A stretch of 64,000 nt of DNA from Alphaproteobacteria bacterium (GCA_024742275.1 JANSYS010000005.1:1-64000), one strand, 5' to 3'; positions 19,209 through 29,152 are shown, numbered from the stretch's first letter. The notes: generated by a model from the sequence alone, not told the origin. A program made the numbers and translations.

Positions 19209-21203
19209 CTACCGGCGGTCTTCCGGGGTATCGGCCGCTCTCGGAGGATCGGCATCAACCACATCGTCTTCACCCGAAGCCGCCCGGGCGGAGCCGTCCG
19301 CCGATCCGCTTGGATCCACGATGCGCGGGGCCGACACCGGATCGTGCCGCTCCTTACCCGCATCGGCCTCTCGGGCGCGGTTGTCCTCTTCCTCACCCCA
19401 CATGGCGGCGACTAGGAGCGGATCTTCCGGCGGCTGAACCGCCGGCGCGTCGCCGTCAGGACGTTCGCCGATCGGCCGGCCGATGCCGTCCACCATCCTC
19501 AGGCTGCGGATCAGCTCCTCGATATCGGCCCATTCGGAGCCGGTTTGACGCAGCACAGCGCCGCCGAGCTGCAGGCTGGCCTCCATCGTCTCCACCACCG
19601 TTCCGGCGGCACCCAGTTCCTCCAGCCGTCTCGCGTGGAGCGGATCGCGGGCCCGGGCGAAGATCGGCAATTCCGGCAGTCGGCTGGCTAGGTGGTGGAC
19701 GGTCCGCTCGACCGCGTGACCGTCGGTCGACATGGTCAGGACCACCGCACGCGCCCGTTCCCCGCCGAGCTTGTGCAATACCTCCGGCCGGCTGGCGTCC
19801 CCATAGTACACGGTGTGGCCGTCGCGACGGCCGAGCCTGACGTTCTGGGCAACCGTGTCGATGGCGATGTACGGCACCATCTTGGCGTCGAGAAGGCGTG
19901 CGATGGTATGGCCGACACGCCCGAAACCGGCGATGACCACGTGATCCTGCATCTCGAAGTGGGACTCGCTATCAGCCGCGAGCGCCTTGTTGTCCTGTTG
20001 CTCGAAGAAGACCGCAACCCGGCTGATCGCCCAGACGACGACCGGCGTCACAGCCATCGATATGGCGACGACCAGGAATAGCAGGTCCACCGTTTCGTCG
20101 GGCACCACGGCGGAGGCCGCCGCGATACCGAGAATGACGAAAGCGAACTCGCCGCCCTGGGCCAGCAGAGCCGCGCTGCGGAGGCTGACCGCGAACGGCA
20201 TGCTGAACGCCATGGCGAGGACCAGGACCACGACGAATTTCAGCGCGATCAACCCGCCGAGATAGGTCAGAACCGTGATCACCTCCCGGAAGGCGAGTCC
20301 GATATCGACCGACATGCCGACGGTCATGAAGAACAGGCCGAGCAGAATGCCGCGGAACGGCTCGATATCCGCCTCCACCTGATGCCGGAATTCGCTCTCA
20401 GACAGCAGCAGTCCGGCGAGAAACGCGCCAAGCGCCATGGACAGGCCGACCTGCTGGGTGGCCCAGCCGATGCCGAGCACCACAAGCAGGGTCATCGCCG
20501 TGAACAGCTCCGGCGCGCCAGCCGACGCGATGACATGATAGAGGGGACGTAGCAGCTGCCGTCCGGCGACTACGATGATCGCCAGCGCCAGCACGGCCAT
20601 GCCCAAGACCTTCACCAGTTCGACCGCGATGGACCAACCGTCCAGTTCCTGTCCGAGCAGCGGCACGATGACCACGATGGGAACGACCGCAAGATCCTGG
20701 AAAAGCAGCGCTGAGAAGGATGCGCGACCGTGGCGGGTCGCGAGTTCACCGCGCTCGTTCATGAGCTGAATGACGAATGCCGTGGAGGACAGGGCCAGGG
20801 CCGCCCCGATCGTGGCAGCCGATCCGTAGGTCTGCCCCAACACGAGGGCCGTCACGGCTATTAGAACGCCCGTGACGACGACCTGCGCCGATCCGAAGCC
20901 GAAGACCAACCGGCGCATCACCTTGAGACGCGCGAACGACAGCTCGAGACCGATGGTGAAAAGCAGAAAGACGACGCCGATCTCAGCAAGTTCCCGGGTC
21001 TCGGTCACATCGTCGATGATGCCGAGTCCGTGTGGGCCGATCATGGCGCCGGCCGCGAGATAGCCCAGGACCAGACTGAATTTCAGACGCCGCAGCAGAG
21101 GCGCAAACAGAACCGCAGCCGCCAAAAAAATCAGGGCGTCGCCGATCGGGCTGCCGTGGCCGCTCGACTGCATCGTGTCGAAGGCGTCCAGCAGGCTTTC
21201 CAA
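19209..21203 (-). CDS. CPA2 family monovalent cation:proton antiporter with RCK domain (KefB/KefC type)
   Basis: An inner-membrane protein with about 12 hydrophobic segments over its first 400 residues (for example LGYLAAGAMIGPHGLG and ALALSSTAFVIQLM). A cytoplasmic TrkA-N domain follows, with the NAD-binding VVIAGFGRVGHTIARLL and ADGSR-like YYGDASRPEVL. Such proteins exchange K+ or Na+ for protons and act in pH or electrophile stress. An acidic, Pro-rich tail of about 100 residues shows no known domain. The start is uncertain: a TTG at 21203 has a GGAG 8 nt upstream, and the ATG at 21173 is an alternative. No kefF/kefG-like partner is nearby. Confidence 0.9.
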   Translation of the reverse strand: MESLLDAFDTMQSSGHGSPIGDALIFLAAAVLFAPLLRRLKFSLVLGYLAAGAMIGPHGLGIIDDVTETRELAEIGVVFLLFTIGLELSFARLKVMRRLVFGFGSAQVVVTGVLIAVTALVLGQTYGSAATIGAALALSSTAFVIQLMNERGELATRHGRASFSALLFQDLAVVPIVVIVPLLGQELDGWSIAVELVKVLGMAVLALAIIVVAGRQLLRPLYHVIASAGAPELFTAMTLLVVLGIGWATQQVGLSMALGAFLAGLLLSESEFRHQVEADIEPFRGILLGLFFMTVGMSVDIGLAFREVITVLTYLGGLIALKFVVVLVLAMAFSMPFAVSLRSAALLAQGGEFAFVILGIAAASAVVPDETVDLLFLVVAISMAVTPVVVWAISRVAVFFEQQDNKALAADSESHFEMQDHVVIAGFGRVGHTIARLLDAKMVPYIAIDTVAQNVRLGRRDGHTVYYGDASRPEVLHKLGGERARAVVLTMSTDGHAVERTVHHLASRLPELPIFARARDPLHARRLEELGAAGTVVETMEASLQLGGAVLRQTGSEWADIEELIRSLRMVDGIGRPIGERPDGDAPAVQPPEDPLLVAAMWGEEEDNRAREADAGKERHDPVSAPRIVDPSGSADGSARAASGEDDVVDADPPRAADTPEDRR

Positions 21204-21488
21204 CGGTTCGTCTCCATTCGCATCTGTGAAGCGGCTTGGTCCGGCGAGACCACCCGGCAATCCTAGACAATCGCCACCGAGGAGGCTAGCGGGCCCAGGA
21301 AAACTCCTCGTATACAATCATTGAAATTTCGTTCCGGCACACCATTCCTATGGGTCACGCGCGCCGCGCTTGCCCGCCACCAGTCCGCAGATTTTGATGA
21401 TCTCGCCGCCAAACCAAGTGTTCGCCACGACGCGCCTCGGCCCGACAGGCCCAATGCACCGGCCCGGCGAACGTTGCGGGAGGGCACG

Positions 21489-22460
21489 ATGATCTCAGCG
21501 GCCATGATTTTCGCCGGTCTGGTGCTCCTGCTGGTCGGGGCGGAAACCATGATTCGCGGCGCCGTCGCCATCGCTCGGCGGCTGGACATCAGCCCGCATG
21601 TCATCGGCCTCACAGTCATTGCCTTCGGCACGTCGGCACCCGAACTCTTCGTGAGCCTCAAGGCGGCGACGGCCGGTTCGCCCGGAATCGCGATCGGCAA
21701 CGTGATCGGTTCCAACATCGCCAATATCCTGCTGATGATCGGAACCGTCGGGGTGATCTCGCCCTTCGTATGCGGAGGCGCCCCCATACGCCGCGACGGG
21801 CTCGCCCTGGTTCTCGGCACTCTCCTGTTCGTGGCGATAGGCGTCCACGGTATCATCGAGCGGTGGCATGGCGGGCTCATGCTGATCATGCTCGCGGGCT
21901 ATCTGTTCTACTGCTACTACGAGGAACGTCGCCGGCCGGACAGCATTCATGCCAAGGAGGTGGAGGAGTTCGATGCACTCCCCACCAGCACGTGGCGCAG
22001 TGCCCTCTACACGATCGGCGGACTGATCGGCGTCCTTATCGGCGCCCGTCTGCTAGTCGACGGCGCTGTGGACATCGCCCACAAGGCTGGAATTTCCGAA
22101 ACGGTGATCGGTATCACTGTGGTCGCCGTCGGAACCTCGTTGCCGGAGCTCGCAACCACGCTGGTCGCGGCGCTGCGCCGCCACAGCGACGTCGCGCTCG
22201 GCAACATCATCGGCTCCAACATCTTCAATACCCTCGGCATCCTCGGAACGGTCGCGCTCGTACAGCCGCTGCCGATTCCGCCCGAGGTGATGTCGCTGGA
22301 CCTCTGGTTCATGCTGGGTGTGACGGTCGTCTTCGTGGCCATGGCCATCAAGCTGCCGTCTTTCAGCAGACCCTGGGCGCTGGTGTTCTTCGCCGCCTAT
22401 GTGGCGTTCATCGCGAACCAGTTCGTTCCCGTGAGCACCCTGGCTTTCGCATCCTACTGA
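21489..22460 (+). CDS. Calcium/sodium antiporter (CaCA family, YrbG-like)
   Basis: A 323-residue inner-membrane exchanger with about ten transmembrane helices. It has the two inverted alpha-repeats of the family: AFGTSAPELFVS with GNVIGSNIANILL, and AVGTSLPELATT with GNIIGSNIFNTLG. The acidic Glu residues of both GTSxPEL motifs bind the cation. It probably exports Ca2+ against Na+ or H+. The ATG at 21489 follows GGGAGGGC closely; the frame extends back to 21321 without coding character. The stop is 8 bp before the next SDR gene. Confidence 0.94.
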   Translation: MISAAMIFAGLVLLLVGAETMIRGAVAIARRLDISPHVIGLTVIAFGTSAPELFVSLKAATAGSPGIAIGNVIGSNIANILLMIGTVGVISPFVCGGAPIRRDGLALVLGTLLFVAIGVHGIIERWHGGLMLIMLAGYLFYCYYEERRRPDSIHAKEVEEFDALPTSTWRSALYTIGGLIGVLIGARLLVDGAVDIAHKAGISETVIGITVVAVGTSLPELATTLVAALRRHSDVALGNIIGSNIFNTLGILGTVALVQPLPIPPEVMSLDLWFMLGVTVVFVAMAIKLPSFSRPWALVFFAAYVAFIANQFVPVSTLAFASY

Positions 22461-22468
22461 GCGACACC

Positions 22469-23248
22469 ATGGCCCAACGTACCACCCAGCCCGTGCCGAA
22501 ATCCGCTCTGGTCACCGGCGGGGCGCGCCGGGTCGGCCGCGCCATCGCCCTGGCCCTGGCAGGCGCCGGCTGGAATGTGGCCGTTCACTATGGCACGTCG
22601 CGCGATGAGGCGGAGCGCACCGCCGACGACGTGCGATCTCTCGGCACCCGCGCCATGACGGTCGCCGCCGATCTTGGCGATGAAGCCGCCGTCAAAGAAA
22701 TGGTTCCCCGCGCGGAAGCGGAACTCGGTCCGATCGGATTGCTGGTCAACAATGCCTCGACCTTCGAGCGGGATCAGCTGTCTACGGCCACACGCGAAAG
22801 CTGGGATCGGCATATGGAGCCCAATCTGCGGGCGCCTCTGGTCCTGATCCAGCAGTTCGCCGACCGCCTGCCCGCGGAGTACGACGGCGCGGTCGTCAAT
22901 ATCATCGACCAAAGGGTCTGGAACCTGACCGAGGACTTTCTCTCCTATACCCTGAGCAAGGTCGGCCTCTGGGCGCTTACACGCTCGCTCGCCCTCGAAC
23001 TGGCGCCACGAATCCGGATCAATGGAGTCGGCCCTGGCCCCATCCTGCCCAGCGTCCATCAGCAGCAGGATCAGTTCGACGCCCAGGCGCGCGCGATGCC
23101 GCTACAGCATGGGGCCGGGCCGGACGAGGTCGCCGACGCAGTGCTTTACCTGGCGACAGCGCGGTCGGTCACCGGCCAGATGATCGCGGTCGATGCCGGG
23201 CAGCATCTATGGTGGGCTCCCCCAGGGCCAGAGACGCCGCGCGACTGA
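22469..23248 (+). CDS. SDR family oxidoreductase, FolM/pteridine reductase-like
   Basis: A 259-residue short-chain dehydrogenase. The cofactor motif TGGARRVGRAIA, in which an Arg-Arg follows Ala, is typical of pteridine reductase PTR1 and FolM. Also present are NNASTFERD, NIIDQRVWNLTEDFLSYTLSK with the Tyr-x3-Lys pair, and GVGPGPILPS. FolM reduces dihydromonapterin or dihydrofolate with NADPH, and a folate-related role is likely but not proven. In many alphaproteobacteria such a gene is next to folB/folK; these are not present here. A 432-bp spacer separates it from uvrC. Confidence 0.85.
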   Translation: MAQRTTQPVPKSALVTGGARRVGRAIALALAGAGWNVAVHYGTSRDEAERTADDVRSLGTRAMTVAADLGDEAAVKEMVPRAEAELGPIGLLVNNASTFERDQLSTATRESWDRHMEPNLRAPLVLIQQFADRLPAEYDGAVVNIIDQRVWNLTEDFLSYTLSKVGLWALTRSLALELAPRIRINGVGPGPILPSVHQQQDQFDAQARAMPLQHGAGPDEVADAVLYLATARSVTGQMIAVDAGQHLWWAPPGPETPRD

Positions 23249-23680
23249 CGGCGGTTTCGACATCCGTCGACAGGCCGCCCGGGTGAAGGCTTATGTAATC
23301 CTGCAATCCATTTCGTGAAATAGTTCTCAAGCAATCGTTTCGCCGATGTCTTGCCGACGCTACGGTAGCCGTCAAGATCACTGGCGAACTTGTTCACACG
23401 GACTACTGGCTTCGATGGCTGTAATCTAAGTGTCAAAGAAGTCTCGAACATCGATGACAGCGGACAGACCAGATCAAAAAATGTTTCGCAATTTCATATA
23501 CTTAACGATTTGCTTAAAAACTAGGCATTTTGTAGCCGGGCCACGGAGTCTGCGGGCTCCGGCGAACCCAGGCCGGCTTTTCAACAAGGTTTTCCACAGG
23601 AATCGTGGATTAAGAAACCGCGCTCTGTGCGCGTTTTTTGGTGCATCCGATACACGCGGCCAGGCATCGCGGGCACGGCC
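23249..23680. other. Long leader region upstream of uvrC, possible small RNA
   Basis: This 432-bp region has no credible gene. It contains TATACT at 23497-23502, a possible -10 with no clear -35. A GC-rich stem-loop follows at 23535-23577 (GCCGG with CCGGC outside, CGGAG with CTCCG inside) and ends in TTTT. A second small hairpin is CCAC/GTGG near 23594-23608. A terminator-like element closes it at 23619-23639. The region is more AT-rich at 23470-23530 than its surroundings. It may be a small RNA or the uvrC 5' leader. Confidence 0.35.
23619..23639 (+). terminator. Terminator-like hairpin upstream of uvrC
   Basis: CGCGC and GCGCG enclose a five-base loop and are followed by six T residues, all on the plus strand. 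It is 370 bp past the SDR stop and 41 bp before uvrC, so it would end either the SDR transcript or a small RNA. Confidence 0.5.
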
Positions 23681-25648
23681 ATGAACAAGCCATTGGCAAA
23701 CAGCGATTTTAACGATCCGCCGACAGGAACCGAACGGGCGCGGCGCGGTCGCCGGACCGTTCCCGACATCGAACGCGGGGTCGGCGTAATCCGGAATCAG
23801 GTCCGAACGCTGCCCAATGCGCCGGGCGTTTATCGAATGCTCGACGAGCATGGCGACGTTCTCTACGTCGGCAAGGCGCGCAATCTGAAGAAACGGGTGG
23901 TGAACTACACCCTCCCGGCGAAGCTCCCGCACCGGATCTTCCGAATGGTCAGCGAAACCGCGTCGATGGAGATCGTGCGGACCCACACGGAAGTCGAAGC
24001 TCTGCTGCTCGAGAGCAACTTGATCAAGCGTCTGAAGCCGCGCTTCAACGTCCTGCTCCGCGACGACAAGTCCTTCCCCCACATCCTGGTCACCGGCGAT
24101 CACCCCTACCCGCAACTCGCCAAACACCGGGGCGCGCGGAAACGGAAGGGCCAGTATTTCGGCCCCTTCGCATCGGCCGGTGCGGTGAACCGCACCATCA
24201 CGGCCCTGCAGCGGGCGTTTCTGTTGCGAAACTGCACGGACAGCATGTTCTCCAACCGCCAGCGACCGTGCCTGCAGTACCAGATCAAGCGCTGCTCGGC
24301 GCCCTGCGTCGGCTATGTGAGCGAGGCCGAGTACGCCCGCCAGGTCGAGGACGCGACCCGCTTCCTCACCGGCAACAGCACCGAGATCCAGCGCGAGTTC
24401 GCCACCCGCATGCAGGAGGCGGCGGAGGAGCTTGAATTCGAGACCGCGGCCATCTACCGCAACCGTATCCGCGCGCTGACGGCCGTCCAGGCCAACCAGG
24501 ACATCAACGTCGAGGGCGTGGAGGAAGCCGACGTGATCGCACTCCATGCGGAGGGCGGCCAAACCTGTATCCAGGTCTTCTTCTTCCGGGCGGGCAGCAA
24601 CTTCGGCAACCGCGCGTATTTCCCGGCCCACGACAAGCAGACCGAGCCAGAGGACGTGCTCGCCGCCTTCATCGGCCAGTTTTACGACGACAAGGTCCCG
24701 CCGCGCCTGATCCTGGTCAGTCACGATATCGTCGAGGCCGACCTGATCGGCGAAGCCCTGTCGACCCGGGCGGAGCGCAAGGTCGAGATGTCCCGTCCCC
24801 AACGCGGCGGACGGCGCAAGTTGATGGACCACGCCCTGACGAACGCCCGAGAGGCGCTGGGCCGCCGCATGGCAGAGAGCGCGTCCCAGCGCAAGCTGCT
24901 GGAGGGGGTCGCCGCCGTCTTCGGCCTGGACAGCACGCCGGAGCGGATCGAGGTCTACGACAACTCGCATATCCAGGGGTCGAACGCCGTCGGCGCGATG
25001 ATCGTCGCCGGACCGGACGGTCTGATGAAGAACGCCTACCGGAAGTTCAACATCCGCAACGTGACCGGGCGCGAGAGCGCCACCCAGGACGGGCTGGCCG
25101 AGGTCGAGGCGGGCGACGACTACGCGATGATGCGCCAGGTGCTCACCCGCCGCTTCGGCCGCGCACTGAAGGAGGACCCGGAGAGGACGACCGGCGCCTG
25201 GCCGGACCTGATCCTGGTCGACGGCGGACAGGGCCAGCTCACCGTAGCGCTGGAAGTGTTCGAGGAGCTCGGTATCGACGACGTTGCGGTGGTCGGCGTC
25301 GCCAAGGGCCCCGACCGGGACGCCGGCCGCGAGCGGTTCTTCATGCCGGACCGGGAGCCGTTCCTCATGGAGCGGCGCGACCCGGTCCTCTACTTCCTCC
25401 AGCGGCTGCGCGACGAAGCGCACCGCTTCGCCATCGAGACCCACCGTGCGAAACGCACCAAGGCGATCAGCGCCAACCCGCTGGACGAGATCGCCGGCAT
25501 CGGTGCCAAGCGCAAAAAGGCGCTGATGCACCATTTCGGCTCGGCCCGCGGCGTCTCCCGCGCCGGGCTGGGAGACCTAGAGGCCGTCGACGGCATCAGC
25601 AAGGCAGTCGCGCGCAAGGTCTACGACCACTTCCACGAGGACGGCTGA
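23681..25648 (+). CDS. uvrC: Excinuclease ABC subunit C
   Basis: UvrC makes both incisions around a lesion after binding UvrB. The protein has 655 residues. The GIY-YIG nuclease domain is at about residues 40-130, with APGVYRMLD and [15 protein letters not shown] Cys-rich segment [15 protein letters not shown] follows, then the UVR motif [12 protein letters not shown]. The RNase H-like endonuclease domain contains [13 protein letters not shown] and LVDGGQGQL, and a C-terminal helix-hairpin-helix is in [13 protein letters not shown]. The ATG at 23681 is chosen; the frame opens at 23627 in the terminator-like region. It converges with pgsA. Confidence 0.97.
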   Translation: MNKPLANSDFNDPPTGTERARRGRRTVPDIERGVGVIRNQVRTLPNAPGVYRMLDEHGDVLYVGKARNLKKRVVNYTLPAKLPHRIFRMVSETASMEIVRTHTEVEALLLESNLIKRLKPRFNVLLRDDKSFPHILVTGDHPYPQLAKHRGARKRKGQYFGPFASAGAVNRTITALQRAFLLRNCTDSMFSNRQRPCLQYQIKRCSAPCVGYVSEAEYARQVEDATRFLTGNSTEIQREFATRMQEAAEELEFETAAIYRNRIRALTAVQANQDINVEGVEEADVIALHAEGGQTCIQVFFFRAGSNFGNRAYFPAHDKQTEPEDVLAAFIGQFYDDKVPPRLILVSHDIVEADLIGEALSTRAERKVEMSRPQRGGRRKLMDHALTNAREALGRRMAESASQRKLLEGVAAVFGLDSTPERIEVYDNSHIQGSNAVGAMIVAGPDGLMKNAYRKFNIRNVTGRESATQDGLAEVEAGDDYAMMRQVLTRRFGRALKEDPERTTGAWPDLILVDGGQGQLTVALEVFEELGIDDVAVVGVAKGPDRDAGRERFFMPDREPFLMERRDPVLYFLQRLRDEAHRFAIETHRAKRTKAISANPLDEIAGIGAKRKKALMHHFGSARGVSRAGLGDLEAVDGISKAVARKVYDHFHEDG

Positions 25649-25690
25649 GGCGGAAGACGATAGAGAACCGGCCGCGGGCTCACCTGCCCA

Positions 25691-26272
25691 CTACTCGTCC
25701 GCTGTCCGGTCGCCCTCGCTGGACACCTGACGGAGACCGGCGATCAGGTAGTCCCAACCGGTGTAGAGCGTCAGCACCGCGCCGATCCATAGGCCGACCT
25801 CGCCCACCAGACGGGCGTCGATCCAGTCGGGCGAGTCGTCGCCGATGATCAGAAAACCGATCGCGAGGAGCTGCACCGTGGTCTTCCATTTGGCGAGTCG
25901 GCTGACCGGCATGCTCACGCGCAGCTCGGCCAGAAACTCCCGAAGCCCCGAAACGAGGATTTCGCGCAACAGAATCACCAGCGCCGCGAGGACGGTCAGT
26001 CCTGCGATATGGTCCAGGGCCACGAGAATCAGCAGCGATGCGCCGACCAGCAGTTTATCGGCAATCGGGTCGAGCAGGCGGCCGAGCCCCGACTGGACCT
26101 CCCAGGCGCGGGCGAGGTAGCCATCCAGATAATCCGTGATGCTCGCGAACGCATAGAATCCGAGCGCCACCCAGCGCAGGGTTTCGCCGCCGAACCAGAG
26201 ACAGACGACGACAGGTACAACCGCGAGAATGCGGGAAATCGTCAAGAGATTGGGCAGTTGGGCTAGCATCAC
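25691..26272 (-). CDS. pgsA: CDP-diacylglycerol--glycerol-3-phosphate 3-phosphatidyltransferase
   Basis: It makes phosphatidylglycerophosphate, the precursor of phosphatidylglycerol and cardiolipin, in the inner membrane. The protein has 193 residues and about five transmembrane helices. The CDP-alcohol phosphotransferase motif runs through ITDYLDGYLARAWEVQSGLG into RLLDPIADK, with the conserved DG, AR, G, D and D spacing. The N-terminal PNLLTISRIL is also diagnostic. uvrC-pgsA neighbours are common in proteobacteria, and in other alphaproteobacteria moaD/moaE follow, as they do 2.6 kb away here. Confidence 0.96.
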   Translation of the reverse strand: MMLAQLPNLLTISRILAVVPVVVCLWFGGETLRWVALGFYAFASITDYLDGYLARAWEVQSGLGRLLDPIADKLLVGASLLILVALDHIAGLTVLAALVILLREILVSGLREFLAELRVSMPVSRLAKWKTTVQLLAIGFLIIGDDSPDWIDARLVGEVGLWIGAVLTLYTGWDYLIAGLRQVSSEGDRTADE

Positions 26273-26482
26273 GATCCAATTCGCCGGGCGCGGCGGGCAA
26301 GTCTCTCTGGCCTAGGAGACCGCATTACGCCATAGGCAGGCGTCAAAGAAAACGGCGCCTTTTCGAGACCCCGCCGACGCGTTTCCCAAACCGCCGCCAC
26401 CGGCACAGGCTCGAAGATCGGAACCGCGGAGGCTCGAACGATTCCCACCGACTGACGGCAAGTCCACCCGATCCGACGGAGA

Positions 26483-27052
26483 CTAATCGGCGCCGGCCGA
26501 CGGCACCTTCTGGGCGGCGAGCAATTCCCGTTCACGGCGTTGACGTGCGACCTCCAAGAGACGGAGCCGCCGCCGGTGGGCGCGTGCCTCGAGAACCCGC
26601 TCGACAACGCGCCCCAGGAAGTAGCCGGCGGGAAGCCCGGCGATCATGAAGGGTAGAGAGCCGAGCAGGATCGCGACGGTTCCATCGCCGAGGGCGAAAA
26701 TCAGGTCCTTGATGTGCTCGGCATCCTGGAACTCCACGAGACCGGAGCAGCTCATCATCTGGCAGCCGATCCAGTAGTAGAACGTATAGGTCGGCACCAT
26801 CGTCAGAGGGTTGACCACCAGCGATCCGACCAGGGCGATCACCCAGTCAAACGTTGCGGGACGCCAGTAGCGATTGCACAACACGGCAATGATGAAACAG
26901 ATCACCGCCTGGAGACCGACCGTGGGCGAAAATCCGACGGCCATTCCCATGCACATGGAACGGGAGATCACGCCGGGCGACATGCTGGTCCTGCGCCACT
27001 GGCGGAGGATCTTACCGAACATTCGCAGTTGCAGCCGCCGCACAGACAACAC
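26483..27052 (-). CDS. DUF2062 domain-containing membrane protein
   Basis: A 189-residue inner-membrane protein of unknown function. The domain is recognised by the amphipathic start RMFGKILRQWRR, then SRSMCMGMAVGFSPTVGLQ, and VVNPLTMVPTYTFYYWIG. About three hydrophobic helices are seen. A basic, charged tail (EARAHRRRLRLLEVARQR) follows, which may lie on the cytoplasmic surface. It is divergent from the molybdenum cofactor operon across a 92-bp region with a palindrome. Confidence 0.85.
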   Translation of the reverse strand: MLSVRRLQLRMFGKILRQWRRTSMSPGVISRSMCMGMAVGFSPTVGLQAVICFIIAVLCNRYWRPATFDWVIALVGSLVVNPLTMVPTYTFYYWIGCQMMSCSGLVEFQDAEHIKDLIFALGDGTVAILLGSLPFMIAGLPAGYFLGRVVERVLEARAHRRRLRLLEVARQRRERELLAAQKVPSAGAD

Positions 27053-27071
27053 TCCAGGGCAATCGGGTTTC

Positions 27072-27094
27072 GCGAACCTATATTTGCGGTTCGC
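27072..27094. promoter_or_regulatory. Palindrome between DUF2062 gene and mobB
   Basis: GCGAACC (27072-27078) and GGTTCGC (27088-27094) are perfect 7-bp arms around an AT-rich 9-nt spacer. It lies 51 bp before mobB and 20 bp before the divergent gene, a position that fits an operator. No regulator is encoded beside it. Confidence 0.35.
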
Positions 27095-27144
27095 TCAAAA
27101 CAACCGTATCCAAACATTTATGTCTAAGTCGTGAATCCGGTACG

Positions 27145-27657
27145 ATGAAACGCGTTTTTGGTATCGCCGGCTGGTCCGGCAGCGGAAAGACCACGCTCTT
27201 GCGCGCCCTGATCCCGGCGCTGCTGGCGCGTGGCCTTTCGGTTTCAACCATAAAACACGCGCATCATGACTTCGACATAGACAAGCCGGGCAAGGACAGC
27301 TTCATCCATCGGACCTCGGGCGCCCATGAGGTCATGATCAGCTCCGCCCATCGTTTCGCCCTGATGCATGAACTACGCTCTGTTCCGGAGCCGAGCCTGA
27401 CCGACCTCGTCGCCCGCCTTGAACCCGTTGATATCGTGCTGGTCGAAGGCTTCAAGTTCGACCCGATCGCCAAGATCGAGGTCCATCGCCCGTCCCTCGG
27501 CAAACCGCCGATCTGGCCTGAGGATATGCATATCGTCGCCGTCGCCACCGACTCGCCGCTGCCTCACTGCGACCGTACGGTTCATGACCTGTCCGATATC
27601 CCGTCGCTAGCGGATATCGTCATGGATCGGGCGTCGGCATTGGAGGCGGCAGGATGA
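27145..27657 (+). CDS. mobB: Molybdopterin-guanine dinucleotide biosynthesis protein B
   Basis: A 170-residue GTP-binding protein that assists MobA in forming the guanine dinucleotide form of molybdenum cofactor. The P-loop GWSGSGKTTLL lies at residues 9-19. Family segments are STIKHAHHDFDIDKPGKDS, VMISSAHRFALM and VDIVLVEGFKFDPIAKIEVHR. It is the first gene of a tight operon; its stop overlaps moeA by 4 nt. mobA is not in the window. Confidence 0.95.
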   Translation: MKRVFGIAGWSGSGKTTLLRALIPALLARGLSVSTIKHAHHDFDIDKPGKDSFIHRTSGAHEVMISSAHRFALMHELRSVPEPSLTDLVARLEPVDIVLVEGFKFDPIAKIEVHRPSLGKPPIWPEDMHIVAVATDSPLPHCDRTVHDLSDIPSLADIVMDRASALEAAG

Positions 27658-28901
27658 CGCGGCTGCCGAACGACTGCTTCGCGACGGACACCTCCCCGCT
27701 CTCGGTCGAAGCGGCCCTCGAGCGCATTCGCGGCCGTCTGACCCCTGTGACCGGCATCGAGACGGTGGCCCTCGACGACGCTCTCGACCGGGTATTGGCC
27801 GAGGACGTGATCTCGCCGATCGACGTGCCGCCGCACGACAATGCGGCGGTCGACGGCTACGCGGTACGCTCAGACGACCTTAAGCCGGGCGGGACGGAAC
27901 TGCCGGTGGCCGACCGGATCGCCGCCGGGCATCCGCTCGACGGTGCGATCCCGAAGGGCTCCGCGGCCCGCGTCTTCACCGGGGCGCCGGTCCCGGCAGC
28001 CCTGGATACGGTGGTGATGCAGGAAGACTGCCACGAGGCCGATGGCCGCGTCCGCCTTCCCGCCCAGGTGCGCGTGCGGGCCAATATCCGGCGCCGGGGC
28101 GAAGACGTCCGCCGAGGCGCGGTGACGTTGACGGCGGGCAGACGGCTCGGGCCGGGCGATCTCGGCCTCGCCGCCTCGATCGGCGGCACCGCCCTCGCGG
28201 TGCGCCGCCGACTGCGCGTCGCCCTCGCGTCGACCGGCGACGAGGTGACGGAGCCGGGCGATCCGCTGCGGAGCGGTGCCGTCTTCGACGCCAACCGGCA
28301 TACGGTGAAGGGCCTGCTCGCCCGACTCGGCTGCAGCGTCACCGATCTGGGAATCGTCAGGGACGACCCAGCGGCCATCGCCCGCACGCTGCGATCGGCG
28401 GCCGGGAGCCACGACGCCGTGATCACGTCGGGCGGGGTGTCCGCCGGCGAGGAAGACCATGTCCGCGCCGCCGTCGCAGCCCATGGTCGGATCGACGCCT
28501 GGCGCCTGTCTGTGAAGCCGGGACGGCCGGTCGCGCTGGGCGTGATCGACGGCAGCGCGTTTATCGGCCTCCCCGGCAACCCGGTCGCCGCGGTCGTCGC
28601 CTTCGTCACGCTTGCCCGCCCGATCCTGCTGGCGTTGTCCGGGGCGGTCGCGATCGCGCCGGCGCGCTACCCCGTGACGGCGGGCTTCGACCATGCGAAG
28701 AAACCTGGACGCCGTGAGTTCCTGCGGGTCCGACTCGACAGCGGCATGCCGCCGGTGGCGCTCAAGGCTGGGCCGGATGGCTCCAGCATTCTTTCGGCCC
28801 TGGCGGCAGCGGACGGCCTGCTCGACATTCCCGCGGACTCGACCGGGCTGGCGAAGGGGGACACGGCTGACTATCTGCCGTTCAACGAGGTGATGCGATG
28901 A
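27654..28901 (+). CDS. moeA: Molybdopterin molybdotransferase MoeA
   Basis: It inserts molybdate into adenylated molybdopterin. The protein has 415 residues. Diagnostic parts are SPIDVPPHDNAAVDGYAV in domain I, RVFTGAPVPAALDTVVMQED, VASTGDEV-like ALASTGDEVTEPG, ITSGGVSAGEEDHVR and IGLPGNPVAAVVAF. The last two bind the pterin and resemble MogA. The start overlaps mobB and the end overlaps moaD, each by 4 nt, so the four cofactor genes should be made together. Confidence 0.96.
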   Translation: MTRLPNDCFATDTSPLSVEAALERIRGRLTPVTGIETVALDDALDRVLAEDVISPIDVPPHDNAAVDGYAVRSDDLKPGGTELPVADRIAAGHPLDGAIPKGSAARVFTGAPVPAALDTVVMQEDCHEADGRVRLPAQVRVRANIRRRGEDVRRGAVTLTAGRRLGPGDLGLAASIGGTALAVRRRLRVALASTGDEVTEPGDPLRSGAVFDANRHTVKGLLARLGCSVTDLGIVRDDPAAIARTLRSAAGSHDAVITSGGVSAGEEDHVRAAVAAHGRIDAWRLSVKPGRPVALGVIDGSAFIGLPGNPVAAVVAFVTLARPILLALSGAVAIAPARYPVTAGFDHAKKPGRREFLRVRLDSGMPPVALKAGPDGSSILSALAAADGLLDIPADSTGLAKGDTADYLPFNEVMR

Positions 28902-29149
28902 AACTGATGTATTTCGCGTGGGTGCGCCAGCGTATCGGCACGGCGAGCGAAACGGTGGACGCCCCGGCCGAAGCGGCGACGGTCGAAGACCTTGTGGCTT
29001 GGCTAAAGACACGAGGTCCGGGCTATGCCGAGGCGTTTCGGGACACTCGGGCGATCCGGTTCGCGGTGAACCAGGAATATGTCGAGCCGACCCATCCCGT
29101 GGCGGCGGGCGACGAGATCGCGTTCTTCCCGCCGGTGACCGGAGGCTGA
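28898..29149 (+). CDS. moaD: Molybdopterin synthase sulfur carrier subunit
   Basis: An 83-residue ubiquitin-fold protein that carries sulfur as a C-terminal thiocarboxylate to MoaE. The essential Gly-Gly end is present in FFPPVTGG. The start MKLMYFAWVRQRIG is typical. It is 3 bp from moaE. Confidence 0.96.
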   Translation: MKLMYFAWVRQRIGTASETVDAPAEAATVEDLVAWLKTRGPGYAEAFRDTRAIRFAVNQEYVEPTHPVAAGDEIAFFPPVTGG

Positions 29150-29152
29150 GCG

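Noticed and set aside
23474-25534. 686-codon minus-strand frame opposite uvrC
   Set aside because: Antisense to uvrC, with no recognisable protein features.
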